64,000 nt of DNA from an uncultured Collinsella sp. Its GTDB lineage: Bacteria; Actinomycetota; Coriobacteriia; Coriobacteriales; Coriobacteriaceae. Each line of letters starts with the position of its first letter. Positions within the stretch are counted from its first letter, which is position 1. Positions 27,201 to 36,983 of this stretch are shown here, piece by piece. The stretch covers positions 15,901-79,900 of the forward strand of contig UQHZ01000009.1 of assembly GCA_900541055.1 (NCBI GenBank), given 5' to 3'. The notes under the pieces are model-generated. The model had not been told where the DNA came from. It saw nothing but the letters and a program-made list of their open reading frames with translations, and did not search any database. Made by a program: the position numbers and the translations under genes.

Positions 27201-28550
27201 CTAACTTTCGATATAGTCCTTGAGCTTGCTGCTGCGGCTCGGGTGGCGGAGCTTGGCCAGGGTCTTGGACTCGATCTGGCGGATGCGCTCGCGCGTGACA
27301 CCAAACTCGCGGCCGACTTCCTCGAGCGTACGGGGATGTCCGTCGACAAGGCCAAAGCGCAGCTCGATAACCTTGCGCTCACGATCGGCAAGCGAGTCGA
27401 GCACCTGCGTGAGCTGCTCCTGCAGCATGGAGAAGCTGGCCGCATCGGGCGGAACGATGGCCTGGGAGTCCTCGATGAAGTCGCCCAGCTGAGAATCCTC
27501 TTCCTCGCCGATGGGGGTCTCGAGCGACACGGGCTCCTGCGAGATCTTCTGGATCTCGCGGACGCGGTCGGCGCTCATGTCCATCTCGGCACCGATCTCC
27601 TCGGGGGTCGGGTCGCGGCCCAGGTCCTGAAGGAGCTGACGCTGCACGCGGACGAGCTTGTTGATGGTCTCGACCATGTGCACGGGAATACGGATGGTAC
27701 GGGCCTGGTCGGCGATAGCGCGCGTGATGGCCTGACGGATCCACCACGTGGCGTACGTGGAGAACTTAAAGCCCTTCTGGTAGTCGAACTTCTCGACGGC
27801 GCGAATCAGACCGAGGTTGCCCTCCTGGATCAGGTCCAGGAACAGCATGCCGCGGCCGACATAGCGCTTGGCGATGGAGACGACCAGACGCAGGTTTGCG
27901 CTGATGAGCGCCTGCTTGGCTTCGAGGCCCACGTTCTCAATGCGTGTAAGACGACGCATCTCGGCACGCGTGAGTTCGAGCTCACCAGCATCGGCAGCCT
28001 CGAGCTTCTCGGTGGCCTCGAGACCGGCCTCGATCTTCATGGCCAGATCGACCTCTTCGGAGGCGGTCAGCAGGTCGACCTTGCCGATCTCCTTGAGGTA
28101 CATACGGACCGGATCGCCGGTCAGCATCACCGTGGAGGCATCGATGCCGCGCACGCGCGAACGCGAACGGGACGTGCGCACGGTGCGCTTCTTCTTGCTC
28201 TTGGAAGAACCCATCTCGGCGTCGGCCTGGCGGGCCATCTTGAGCTCGTGATCGTCGAGCGAGCCGGAATCGTGCTCGTCGTCGTCATCGAAATCGTCGG
28301 TATCAGAATCGGTATCGTCATCGTCGACGTCCATGGGGGCGTCGTCGTTTCCGCTCGCGGAGATAATCTGGATGCCGCTGTTGCGCAGCGCGGAATACAC
28401 CGCGTTGAGCTGCTCATCAGTAACATCGATATCCTTCAGGGCGACCTGAATCTCGTCCTCGGTTACCGAAGTCCTGTTTGAGCCGTTGCCCATGAGCTTT
28501 GCAACGTAGGATTCCAGCCCAGTACCCGTGCTCTCACTCTTATTTGGCAC
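27201..28550 (-). CDS. rpoD: RNA polymerase primary sigma factor
   Basis: Housekeeping sigma factor directing promoter recognition. The 449-residue protein has an N-terminal region 1.1 followed by a very acidic stretch (about 75-100, mostly Asp) and a basic SKSKKKR segment. Next come region 1.2 (TGDPVRMYLKEIGKVDLL), region 2 with RLVVSIAKRYVGRGMLFLDLIQEGN and KFSTYATWWIRQAI, region 3, and region 4 with TLEEVGREFGVTRERIRQIE. The start is GTG at 28550 after AGGGAGAATCT. dnaG lies 110 bases upstream in the same direction, the conserved macromolecular-synthesis arrangement. Confidence 0.97.
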   Translation of the reverse strand: MPNKSESTGTGLESYVAKLMGNGSNRTSVTEDEIQVALKDIDVTDEQLNAVYSALRNSGIQIISASGNDDAPMDVDDDDTDSDTDDFDDDDEHDSGSLDDHELKMARQADAEMGSSKSKKKRTVRTSRSRSRVRGIDASTVMLTGDPVRMYLKEIGKVDLLTASEEVDLAMKIEAGLEATEKLEAADAGELELTRAEMRRLTRIENVGLEAKQALISANLRLVVSIAKRYVGRGMLFLDLIQEGNLGLIRAVEKFDYQKGFKFSTYATWWIRQAITRAIADQARTIRIPVHMVETINKLVRVQRQLLQDLGRDPTPEEIGAEMDMSADRVREIQKISQEPVSLETPIGEEEDSQLGDFIEDSQAIVPPDAASFSMLQEQLTQVLDSLADRERKVIELRFGLVDGHPRTLEEVGREFGVTRERIRQIESKTLAKLRHPSRSSKLKDYIES

Positions 28551-28660
28551 AGATTCTCCCTTCATAGTCCACAGGACTCATTACTTTAGCACACACATTG
28601 ACGTCTATACCCAAAATTCAGACTGGATATAGGCACGAATACGCTGGTTGACCACAACAT

Positions 28661-30775
28661 CTAGGCCTGTTCGGCGTCCGCGGTCTCCAAACCGATCAAA
28701 CGGAACGGGTCTGCCACGCCGCCGATCGACTTTTGGAGCTCGCGCTGGCGCTGAGAATCTTGCATCGCCTGCATCGTCAGCACACGGCGCGCCTCATCGT
28801 CGAGCGACCGGTCCTGGCGAAGCTTGGCCTGTGCGGCGCGCATGCGGCGCTTGATGGTGTAGAGCTCAAGGGTATCAAGCATAAACACGATGTTCGTCTC
28901 GGTGGGGTGCTTGCTCGTCGACGAAATGCGCCCGGCGCTGACAAGCGACGCTGCCTCGGGACACACCGCGCGCGCCGCATCCATGCACGCCGTGGGGTCG
29001 GTGCCCGGCGGCGTCGCGAGCACGGCCCACGCGATGGACTCGTGGCGCGGATCCACCCACTCGATCGAGCAGATGCGGTCGGCATACGTGCGGAACAGGT
29101 CGGGGTAGCTCGTGAGCATCGTCAGCAGCTCGCGCTCCCCCGCCAAAGACTTTCGTTCCAGGTCGGTCAGCACGATCGGCATCGTCGATGCCGCAGACAC
29201 GTCCGTTGCATCGGCAACCGGCGCCGCGCCATCCACACCAACCGGCACATCGATCGGCGGCATATCGTCGACGACCTCGACCGGCGCGGCCCCGTAGGCC
29301 TCGAGCGGCACATAGTCGTACGGCTCTTCCTCGACCGGTGCGGACACCGGCGGCGTCGCTCCCGACGCCCAAGCACCGCGAGACGCCTCCCGCGAACCAG
29401 ACGCCCGACCGCCCGCGCTGCCTGCGCGCTCGGCCTGCGCCCGCTGGCGCTCGTAGTTCTGCTCGCGACGACGCTCGGCATCCTCACGCTTGGCAACATC
29501 GCGAAACACGCGTCCCGAGCTCGAACGCACCGTCTCCAAGTCCAAACCCAACAAGTCGGCAATCTGGATAAAGTACGTATCGATCATATAGCTATCGCGC
29601 AGCGGATAGATAAGCGTCAGCGCATCCTCGAGCGCCTTGGCACGACCGCCCGGCGTGGTAATGTCACTCGACTCCTGCAGTGAGCGGTACACAAAGTCCA
29701 TGAGGGGCTCGGCGGCATCGATGCGCGCCTGCAGCGCCTCGCCACCATGCGCGGTGATGAACTCCATGGGGTCGTTGCCGTCGGGAAGCACCACGCAGCG
29801 CAGGTCCATCGAATCCTGCTCGATAAACTGAATCGCGCGGCGTGCAGCCTTTTGACCGGCGGCATCACCGTCGAACATATACACGATGCGCTTGGCAAAA
29901 CGGGTGAGCGTCTTTACGTGATGTTCCGTCAGCGCCGTGCCCAGCGTGGCGACGACGTTTTTAATCCCCGCCTCCCAGCAGGCGATGCAGTCGGTATATC
30001 CCTCCACCACGATGGCGGTATCCTGCGCGACGATAAACTCCTTAGCCCAGTTAAAGCCGTAGAGGTTTCGCTTTTTATGGAACACGCTCGTCTCGGCGGT
30101 GTTGAGGTACTTCGGCTGGCCGTCGCCCATAATGCGCCCGCCAAAGGCGATGTTATGACCCTGCTCGTCAAAGATGGGAAACATCACGCGGTCGTAAAAA
30201 CGATCGGCAAGCTGCCCGCGCCCACGGCTCACGGCCACGTTGGCGTCGACCATCTCCTGCGGGGTAAAGCCCGCCTGCGAAAGATGCGACACCAGCGCGT
30301 TGCGACCCGGCGCAAAGCCCAGGCAGTAGCGGCGGCAGACGTCGCCGCCCATGCCGCGGCTGGCGAAATACTCGCGCGGACGGCTGTCCTTACCGCGCAT
30401 GAGCATGGTGTGGTAGAACTGGGCGGTCTCGGCGCACAGGTCATAGATGCGGGCACGCTTGGTGCCGTGCTCGCGATAGGCGCCGGTATCGTGCAGCTCA
30501 ATGCCGGCACGGTCGGCCAGGTAGCGAATCGACTCGGGAAAGCTCAGGTTCTCGCGCTTCATGATGTAGGTGAAGACGTCGCCGCCCTCACCACAGCCAA
30601 AGCAGTGCCACACCTGCGTGGCGGGGATAATATGAAATGACGGGGTCTTTTCGCCATGGAAGGGGCAGCAACCCCAAAACTCATGGCCACGGGGCTTGAG
30701 CTCAACCGTTTCCTGCACGATGGCAACCAGGTCGGACGCAGCGCGCACCTGGTCTTTTTCCTCATCGCTAATCAC
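28661..30775 (-). CDS. dnaG: DNA primase
   Basis: Synthesises RNA primers for replication. The 704-residue protein has the N-terminal zinc site FWGCCPFHGEKTPSF..WHCFGCGEGGDVF and the conserved LADRAGIEL. The RNA-polymerase core has LAFGGRIMGDGQPKYLNTAE, and the TOPRIM motifs are VVEGYTDCIA and YMFDGDAAGQKAA. The C-terminal DnaB-interacting part follows an Ala/Arg/Pro-rich linker (about 445-530). The GTG start at 30775 overlaps the ribF end by 8 bases and follows GGGGGTGAGCATCC. rpoD is next. Confidence 0.96.
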   Translation of the reverse strand: MISDEEKDQVRAASDLVAIVQETVELKPRGHEFWGCCPFHGEKTPSFHIIPATQVWHCFGCGEGGDVFTYIMKRENLSFPESIRYLADRAGIELHDTGAYREHGTKRARIYDLCAETAQFYHTMLMRGKDSRPREYFASRGMGGDVCRRYCLGFAPGRNALVSHLSQAGFTPQEMVDANVAVSRGRGQLADRFYDRVMFPIFDEQGHNIAFGGRIMGDGQPKYLNTAETSVFHKKRNLYGFNWAKEFIVAQDTAIVVEGYTDCIACWEAGIKNVVATLGTALTEHHVKTLTRFAKRIVYMFDGDAAGQKAARRAIQFIEQDSMDLRCVVLPDGNDPMEFITAHGGEALQARIDAAEPLMDFVYRSLQESSDITTPGGRAKALEDALTLIYPLRDSYMIDTYFIQIADLLGLDLETVRSSSGRVFRDVAKREDAERRREQNYERQRAQAERAGSAGGRASGSREASRGAWASGATPPVSAPVEEEPYDYVPLEAYGAAPVEVVDDMPPIDVPVGVDGAAPVADATDVSAASTMPIVLTDLERKSLAGERELLTMLTSYPDLFRTYADRICSIEWVDPRHESIAWAVLATPPGTDPTACMDAARAVCPEAASLVSAGRISSTSKHPTETNIVFMLDTLELYTIKRRMRAAQAKLRQDRSLDDEARRVLTMQAMQDSQRQRELQKSIGGVADPFRLIGLETADAEQA

Positions 30776-31775
30776 GGATGCTCACCCCCTGCTCACCCAA
30801 ATGATGACGGATATCGTCAATATTGCCCTCGACGGTCGCGATAAGCTCGTCCAGCGAATCGAACACGCGCGACGGGCGCAGCCAGCGCGTAAACGCCAGC
30901 GAAACCGAGGCGCCGTACAGGTCGCCTGCATACCCGATCAAGTTGGCCTCGAGATGAGCCGAGGCGGCATCGTCGGCATACGTCGGCGGCAGGCCCACGT
31001 TGACGGCGGCAGGCCATACGGTATCGTCGACCAGCACCAAGCCCTCGTAGACGCCATCGGCAGGCACCTGAATGCCCTCGGGCACCTGAATATTTGCCGT
31101 GGGAAAACCCATGTCGGAGCCCTGGTGACGACCGCCGGCAACAATACCTCGCAGCATATACGGGCGGCCGAGCAGCTCGGCGGCAAGCTCAACATGACCC
31201 CGGCGCAGCTCCTGGCGAATACGGGTGGCGCAGATCGTCTGCCCATCGACGCACAGCAGCTCGTGGCCATAGACGTCAACGCCGCGCTCGGCTCCCCATG
31301 CCTGCATCTCGGCAACGCCCGAGGCACCGCCGCGGCCCAACCTAAAGTCGCTACCCACGCGAATCGAGCGGATATCGACGACGCGCGACAGCAGCTTAAG
31401 AAAGCCTACGTGGTCGAGTGCCGCCACCGCGGGCGTAAAGGGAACGGCCACGACCGCATCGACCCCGGTGAGAGCCAGGGCATGCAGACGGTCAGCCGTC
31501 GTCATCAATTTTTGCGCGGGCGTAGGGCTCACCACCACGTCCGGGTCGGGATCGAAGGTGACCACGACCGCCTTGCAGCCATGGTCACGCGCATCGCGAA
31601 CGACCGCGTCGATCAATTCGCGATGCCCCCGATGCACGCCGTCGAACACGCCGATGGCGATCGACGCGGCACCCAGGCACGCGCAATCATCAAATGCATC
31701 GGCGGCGACGATGCGGGCCTCATCCGACTCGCCCGCGAAAAAAATACGCGCGAGCTCGTGGGAGGCCAGCATCAT
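30768..31775 (-). CDS. ribF: Bifunctional riboflavin kinase / FAD synthetase
   Basis: Makes FMN and FAD from riboflavin. The 335-residue protein has the N-terminal nucleotidyltransferase domain (IAIGVFDGVHRGHRELI, VVTFDPDP, VGSDFRLGRGGASG) and the C-terminal kinase domain (GRPYMLRGIVAGGRHQGSDMGFPTANI). Its ATG overlaps the truB stop by four bases and its own end overlaps dnaG, so it is translationally embedded in the operon. An unusual ~35-residue N-terminal extension precedes the first motif. Confidence 0.95.
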   Translation of the reverse strand: MMLASHELARIFFAGESDEARIVAADAFDDCACLGAASIAIGVFDGVHRGHRELIDAVVRDARDHGCKAVVVTFDPDPDVVVSPTPAQKLMTTADRLHALALTGVDAVVAVPFTPAVAALDHVGFLKLLSRVVDIRSIRVGSDFRLGRGGASGVAEMQAWGAERGVDVYGHELLCVDGQTICATRIRQELRRGHVELAAELLGRPYMLRGIVAGGRHQGSDMGFPTANIQVPEGIQVPADGVYEGLVLVDDTVWPAAVNVGLPPTYADDAASAHLEANLIGYAGDLYGASVSLAFTRWLRPSRVFDSLDELIATVEGNIDDIRHHLGEQGVSIRD

Positions 31776-32704
31776 CGAACACCGCCGATCGCCTGCGGAA
31801 AGACGTGCTCCATAACAAAGCGACCGCCCTCGATACGGGCGAGCGCCTTGAGCCCGCCATCGAGCACCAGCGCAAACGGCGCCTTCGAGGCATCGAAGCC
31901 CGCAAGCGCGCGCTCAATAGGAATACGACGTCCGCACAGCAGATCGTCGGCAAGGTCGCCCGGCAAGTCAACGCGCGTGGCGCCCAGTGCCGCAATGGGA
32001 TCTAGGGCAAAGCCGGCAGCGGACTCGGCAGAAAGCTCCTCGACCGCATGGCAGGCTCCGATGGAAACAACGCCGGAGGCTGTACGGCGCAATGCGGAAA
32101 TATGCGCCGCGTTGTCACAGGCACGACCCAGGTCGCGAGCGAGCGCACGGATATAGGTGCCCTTACTCACCGAAAACGCCACGGTCCAAACGCAAGCATC
32201 GCCCTCGCCGCCCACGGCAATCAGGTCGGCGGAATATACCTCGACCGGACGCGGGGGCAACTCAACGGCATTGCCCTCGCGGGCAGCCTTATAGGCGCGC
32301 ACGCCGTTGACCGAAATGGCCGAAAACGCTGGCGGCACCTGCATCTGCGGGCCAAGCATAGCGGCTAGTTGCTTACGGGCGTAAGCGAGATCGTGCAGCT
32401 CGGGGGCAACGGGCACCGTGCGAACGGCCTCGCCCTCCGCGTCATCGGTGTTGGTCTCGACGCCAAACGAAATGTCGGCGACATAACTTTTGGTATCGAG
32501 AGTTAGCATGCCCAGCAGACGGGTCGCCTGGCCCACGCCCACCACCATGACACCCGAGGCCATGGGGTCGAGCGTACCGGCATGGCCGACGCGTCGCTCA
32601 TGGAGGGCGCGTCGGCACTGCGATACCACGTCGTGGGACGTACAGCCCACCGGCTTATCGACGGCGAGCAGCATATTCAATTGAGAAGGCGTACGACGAG
32701 CCAT
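31772..32704 (-). CDS. truB: tRNA pseudouridine-55 synthase
   Basis: Isomerises U55 in the T loop of tRNAs. The 310-residue protein has NMLLAVDKPVGCTSHDVV at the N-terminus, the catalytic aspartate in RVGHAGTLDPMASGVM, and the KSYVADISFGVETNTDDAEG segment. The start at 32704 lies 15 bases after the nrnA stop; it is followed with ATGA overlap by ribF, a common pairing. Confidence 0.95.
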   Translation of the reverse strand: MARRTPSQLNMLLAVDKPVGCTSHDVVSQCRRALHERRVGHAGTLDPMASGVMVVGVGQATRLLGMLTLDTKSYVADISFGVETNTDDAEGEAVRTVPVAPELHDLAYARKQLAAMLGPQMQVPPAFSAISVNGVRAYKAAREGNAVELPPRPVEVYSADLIAVGGEGDACVWTVAFSVSKGTYIRALARDLGRACDNAAHISALRRTASGVVSIGACHAVEELSAESAAGFALDPIAALGATRVDLPGDLADDLLCGRRIPIERALAGFDASKAPFALVLDGGLKALARIEGGRFVMEHVFPQAIGGVR

Positions 32705-32719
32705 GTACCATCCAAAATG

Positions 32720-33763
32720 TTAGAGCTCGACGGTCACCGAAGCGGGATCCTCCCCCACCAGCTCGGCCAGCATGGGAAGTGCCACGGCGAGCGTCTCGCG
32801 AATCGTTCCGTTGTTGGAAAAGCCGGCGGCGGCATGATGCCCGCCACCGCCAAAGTTGGCAGCGATCTCGGACACATCAAGGTCACCCTTGGAGCGCAGG
32901 TTGCCGCGTACCTTGGTATCGCCCTCAATGCCCTTCAGAAACAGGCAGACCTCCACACCCATAACCGAACGCACCACATCGACCAGGCCGTCGCACTCAT
33001 CCGAAGTGACGCCGCAGGCCTCGAGGTCGCTCTGGTACGCATAACTATATGCCACGCGACCGTGCGCCACTGTTTTGATGCGGCCCATAACGATGGACTT
33101 AAGATGCAAGAACTCTACACGCATGCTCTGGTAGACCTCGAGCGCAACACGCGCGGGATCGGCACCGTGCGCGACCAGGCGCGAGGCGGCATGGAACGCA
33201 GCGGCATCGGCGTTTTGGTACTGAAAACGACCGGTATCGGTCACCAGGCCGCACAGCAGGCAGGTCGCGACACCATCGCGAGCCACAATGCCGCAATTGT
33301 CCAAAAAACGGTCGATGATCATGGCGCAGGCTGCGGCGCCGACGCACCTCAGGCTCAGCTCGGCAAATTCCTCACGCGCCGGATGATGATCGAAGCACAC
33401 CACATGCGACGAGCGGCGGAGTACCTCGGCTGAGTTGTTCAGACGCTCGACGACCGGCACGTCCACTGAGATGAACAGGTCCGGATTGCCGGTATACGCA
33501 GATGCCGGCACCAGACGGTCGGCACCCTCCATAAAGCGGTAGATGCGCGGAACCGGGTCATCGTCTGCCAGCAGCAGGGCAATGTCCTTGTTGGGGAAAA
33601 ACTTCATAAGCGATAAGCCCAGACCCAGCACGGAGCCCAGGGCGTCACCATCGGGAGACGTATGTCCCGAAATCGCAATGGAGGACGCACCCTCGATGAG
33701 CTCGATGATGCGTCGCTGAATATCTGCAGACTCGCACGATGCGAGGTCGGCGGAATTACTCAT
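32720..33763 (-). CDS. nrnA: DHH/DHHA1 phosphoesterase, NrnA-type oligoribonuclease
   Basis: Probably degrades nanoRNAs and/or pAp or c-di-nucleotide products. The 347-residue protein has the DHH motifs: SIAISGHTSPDGDALGSVLGL, LFISVDVP, VVCFDHHPAREEF (the DHH triplet) and GLVTDTGRFQYQN. The DHHA1 end GGGGHHAAAGF is near residue 310. It overlaps the rbfA end by 8 bases. The rbfA-nrnA-truB-ribF order is conserved in Gram-positives. Confidence 0.92.
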   Translation of the reverse strand: MSNSADLASCESADIQRRIIELIEGASSIAISGHTSPDGDALGSVLGLGLSLMKFFPNKDIALLLADDDPVPRIYRFMEGADRLVPASAYTGNPDLFISVDVPVVERLNNSAEVLRRSSHVVCFDHHPAREEFAELSLRCVGAAACAMIIDRFLDNCGIVARDGVATCLLCGLVTDTGRFQYQNADAAAFHAASRLVAHGADPARVALEVYQSMRVEFLHLKSIVMGRIKTVAHGRVAYSYAYQSDLEACGVTSDECDGLVDVVRSVMGVEVCLFLKGIEGDTKVRGNLRSKGDLDVSEIAANFGGGGHHAAAGFSNNGTIRETLAVALPMLAELVGEDPASVTVEL

Positions 33764-34166
33764 CTAAAGCTGCCTCCTGGGCGGCATCCGCTATGGGATA
33801 GCCGTCCTCGTCCTTTTCGATCGAAAGCGTGGCGGGAACGTTTTCCAGCGCGCGCGTGATGCGTTCGGCCTCATCGGTCGAGCGATCGATGCGAAAATCG
33901 AGCTCGGGCGTGACGCGCCAATCGAGCGAGCGGGCCAACAGGCTACGAATGCGGCCCTTGGCGCTGGCGAGCGCCTCCATGACCTCCTCGTAGCGGCTCG
34001 CGTCGCACGACACGTACACGCGCGCGAACGAACGGTCCACCGCGACCTCGACCGCGGTCAGGGTGACCAGGTCGAGACGCGGATCGGAAACCTCAAAGAG
34101 CAGGATATAACCGAGCTTCTCGCGAAGCTGCTCGCCTAAACGGCGGGTTGCCTGCGTTTGCTTCAT
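33756..34166 (-). CDS. rbfA: Ribosome-binding factor A
   Basis: A 136-residue KH-fold 30S maturation factor. The RbfA pattern is present: LGEQLREKLGYILLFEVSDPRLDLVTLTAVEVAVDRSFARVYV, then the C-terminal RSLLARSLDWRVTPELDFRIDRSTDEAERI. It starts 11 bases after infB and overlaps nrnA. Confidence 0.95.
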   Translation of the reverse strand: MKQTQATRRLGEQLREKLGYILLFEVSDPRLDLVTLTAVEVAVDRSFARVYVSCDASRYEEVMEALASAKGRIRSLLARSLDWRVTPELDFRIDRSTDEAERITRALENVPATLSIEKDEDGYPIADAAQEAALDE

Positions 34167-34177
34167 AGCGCTACCCC

Positions 34178-36892
34178 CTACTCGGTACGGGCAACCTGGT
34201 CGATGCGGTAGCCCTCAATGGTGTCGCCAGGCTTGATGTCCTGGAAGTTCTCCAGGCCAATACCGCCCTCGGAACCGCTCTTGAGGCTCTTGGCCTCGTC
34301 CTTGTAGTGGCGCATCGAGGCGATTTTACCGTTGAAGACCACGATGCCGTCGCGCACCAGGCGCACAGAATCGGTCGCGGCGATCTCGCCCTCTTCGACG
34401 CGGACACCGGCGGCGATACCAACCTTGGGCACCTTGAAGGTATCCAGGACGGTCGCAGTACCCGTGGAGACCTCGACCTCGGTGGGCTTGAGCATACCGA
34501 TGCGGGCAGCGTCGAGGTCCTCGAGGCACTTGTAGATGACGTCGTAGCAACGGATCTCGACGCCCTCGCGCTCGGCGGCGGAGCGGGCCTTGCCGTCGGG
34601 ACGGACGCCAAAGCCGATGATGATGGCGTTGGAAGCGTCGGCCAGGACGACGTCGGTCTCGTTGATGGCACCAACGGCGGAATGGATCGTGTTGATGCGC
34701 ACCTCGGACTGATCCATCTTGTCGAGGGAGTCCTGAAGGGCCTCGATGGAGCCCTGGACGTCGGCCTTGATGATCAGGTTGAGCTCCTTGACCTCGGCGT
34801 CGGCGATGGTCTCGAAGAGGTTCTCGAGCGTCACGTGCTTCACGCGGCCCTGCTCCTCGATACGGGCCTTGAGCGAACGCTCATCGGCCAGGGCGCGAGC
34901 CTCGCGCTCGTCCTCGAACACGCGGAACTCGTCACCGGCGTTGGGCACGGACTGCAGGCCCAAGATCTCGACGGCGTCGGAGGGGCCGGCCTCGGTGACG
35001 GCGTTGCCCTTGGGATCGAGCATGGCGCGGACGCGGCCGTAGGTAAGGCCGGCGACCAGCGTATCGCCCACGTGCAGGGTACCACGGGTCACGAGAACCG
35101 TGGCAACCGAGCCGCGGCCCTTGTCGAGCTTGGCCTCGAGAACGTTGCCGGAGGCAAAGGTGTCGGGGTTGGCCTTGAGCTCGAGCACGTCGGCCTGGAG
35201 CAGCACGGTCTCGAGCAGGTCGTCGATACCGATCTTCTGCTTGGCCGAGATGTTGACGAACATGTTCTGTCCGCCCCACTCCTCGGGGATGATGCCGTAC
35301 TCGGTGAGTTCCTGGCGCACGCGGTCGGGGTTGGCGCCCGGCTTATCGATCTTGTTGACGGCGACGACGATGGGTACGCCGGCGGCCTTGGCGTGGTTGA
35401 TCGACTCGATGGTCTGAGGCATGACGCCGTCGTCGGCAGCCACGATCAGGATGACGATGTCGGTCACCTTGGCGCCGCGGGCACGCATAGCTGTAAAGGT
35501 AGCGTGACCAGGGGTATCGATGAAGGTGATCTTGCGGTCGTTGATCATGACCTGCGAAGCGCCGATGGCCTGGGTAATGCCGCCTGCCTCGCCGGCAGCG
35601 ACACCGGTGTGACGGATGGCGTCGAGCAGGCTCGTCTTGCCGTGGTCGACGTGACCCATGACGGTGACGACCGGGGCGCGGGGCTTAAGGTCGGCGGGAT
35701 CGTCGTAGAACGAGAAGGTGTTCTCCTCCTCGGGGGTGATGATCTTGATCTGACGGCCCAGGTCGTCGGCGACGAGCTCGACGAGGTCGTCGGACATGGA
35801 CTGCGTCATCGTGAGCGGCGTGCCCAGCAGGAACAGGCGCTTGATGATGTCGTTGGCCGGAACGTCGAGCGCCTCGGCGAGCTCCTGGACGGTAACGCCC
35901 TGGGAGACCTTGATGGCGTCGAGCTCCTCGGGGTTCACGCCCTGGGCCAGCGCCTCCTCAATCTTGCGCTCCTCCTGAGCCTTAGCAGCCTCGCGCTCGC
36001 GCTTCTCCTTGCGCTTCTTGCGGCGACCGGTGGACTCGCGAGAGGCCTCCTCGACGGCGGCGCGGGCCTCCTCGAGCACCTTCTCGCGGCTGTACTCCTC
36101 GGCCTCACGCGCCATGCGGCTGTAGTGGTCCTCATCGTTGCCGTGACCGCCCTTGCGCTTCTTGCCCTTGCCCTGCTTGTCGGGGTTGGGGAAGTCCATG
36201 CCCGCAGCGACGTTGTTGCTGGCGTTGGTGCGATGGCTGTGCGGGCGGCTCTCGGAGGCGTTGCGCTCGGAGTTGTTGTCGGAGGCGTTGCGGTCGTTAC
36301 GACGGCCACCGCGACGGTCGTTGTTGCCGCCACGACGGTTGCCGCGCTCGGCGGCGCGCTCGGCCTTGGCCTTCGCCTCGGCGTCCTTCTTCTCCTTGAG
36401 AACGGTCTCCTGTGCGGCGATCTGGTCAAGCAGCGAACGGAAGCGCGAACCGGAGTCGGAAGCAGGGACGGCGCGGCGCTGGGCCTCACGGGCAGCCTCC
36501 TCCTTCTCGCGGGCAAGGCGCTCCTGCTCGGCCTTCTTCTTGGCCTCGGCCTCGGCACGGGCGGCCTCCTCAGCAGCCTGGGCGGCGGCGAACTGGCGGC
36601 GCTCCTCCTCGCGTGCCTTCTCGGCGGCGATGCGCTCGCGCTCGGCCTCGGCAGCGCGCGCTGCCTCCTCGGCGGCGGCTGCCTCCTCCTCGGCCTGCTT
36701 GGCGGCCTCGACTTCCTTGGCGCGGGCCTCGATCACCGAGGCGAGCTGCTTGCGGACCATGGCGACGTAAGCGTCCTCCAGGGCGGAGGAAGCGGACTTA
36801 GCGGGAATCTTCATTTCGGCGAGATGACCCATCAGTTCCTTGGAGGTCATGCCGAACTCTTTGGCCAGGGTGGACACACGGACTTTTGCCAT
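34178..36892 (-). CDS. infB: Translation initiation factor IF-2
   Basis: GTPase that brings fMet-tRNA to the 30S subunit. The 904-residue chain starts with an IF2N domain (VRVSTLAKEFGMTSKELMGHL). A long Ala/Glu/Arg-rich helical stretch (about 60-145) and a basic Asn/Arg/Gly segment (about 185-235) follow, then a second IF2N (VTVQELAEALDVPANDIIKRL). The G domain has TVMGHVDHGKTSLLD, DTPGHATFTAMRARGA and VAVNKIDKPGA. Domains II-IV complete the protein. It follows nusA by 91 bases; no ylxR gene fits in between. Confidence 0.97.
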   Translation of the reverse strand: MAKVRVSTLAKEFGMTSKELMGHLAEMKIPAKSASSALEDAYVAMVRKQLASVIEARAKEVEAAKQAEEEAAAAEEAARAAEAERERIAAEKAREEERRQFAAAQAAEEAARAEAEAKKKAEQERLAREKEEAAREAQRRAVPASDSGSRFRSLLDQIAAQETVLKEKKDAEAKAKAERAAERGNRRGGNNDRRGGRRNDRNASDNNSERNASESRPHSHRTNASNNVAAGMDFPNPDKQGKGKKRKGGHGNDEDHYSRMAREAEEYSREKVLEEARAAVEEASRESTGRRKKRKEKREREAAKAQEERKIEEALAQGVNPEELDAIKVSQGVTVQELAEALDVPANDIIKRLFLLGTPLTMTQSMSDDLVELVADDLGRQIKIITPEEENTFSFYDDPADLKPRAPVVTVMGHVDHGKTSLLDAIRHTGVAAGEAGGITQAIGASQVMINDRKITFIDTPGHATFTAMRARGAKVTDIVILIVAADDGVMPQTIESINHAKAAGVPIVVAVNKIDKPGANPDRVRQELTEYGIIPEEWGGQNMFVNISAKQKIGIDDLLETVLLQADVLELKANPDTFASGNVLEAKLDKGRGSVATVLVTRGTLHVGDTLVAGLTYGRVRAMLDPKGNAVTEAGPSDAVEILGLQSVPNAGDEFRVFEDEREARALADERSLKARIEEQGRVKHVTLENLFETIADAEVKELNLIIKADVQGSIEALQDSLDKMDQSEVRINTIHSAVGAINETDVVLADASNAIIIGFGVRPDGKARSAAEREGVEIRCYDVIYKCLEDLDAARIGMLKPTEVEVSTGTATVLDTFKVPKVGIAAGVRVEEGEIAATDSVRLVRDGIVVFNGKIASMRHYKDEAKSLKSGSEGGIGLENFQDIKPGDTIEGYRIDQVARTE

Positions 36893-36983
36893 ATGACTTC
36901 ACCTACCCTTTCTGGCACCTTGGGTGCCTAGAGACTGAACGAGCGTGGGAGATGCGCCGGGACCTGCCCGGCGCGACCGCGCG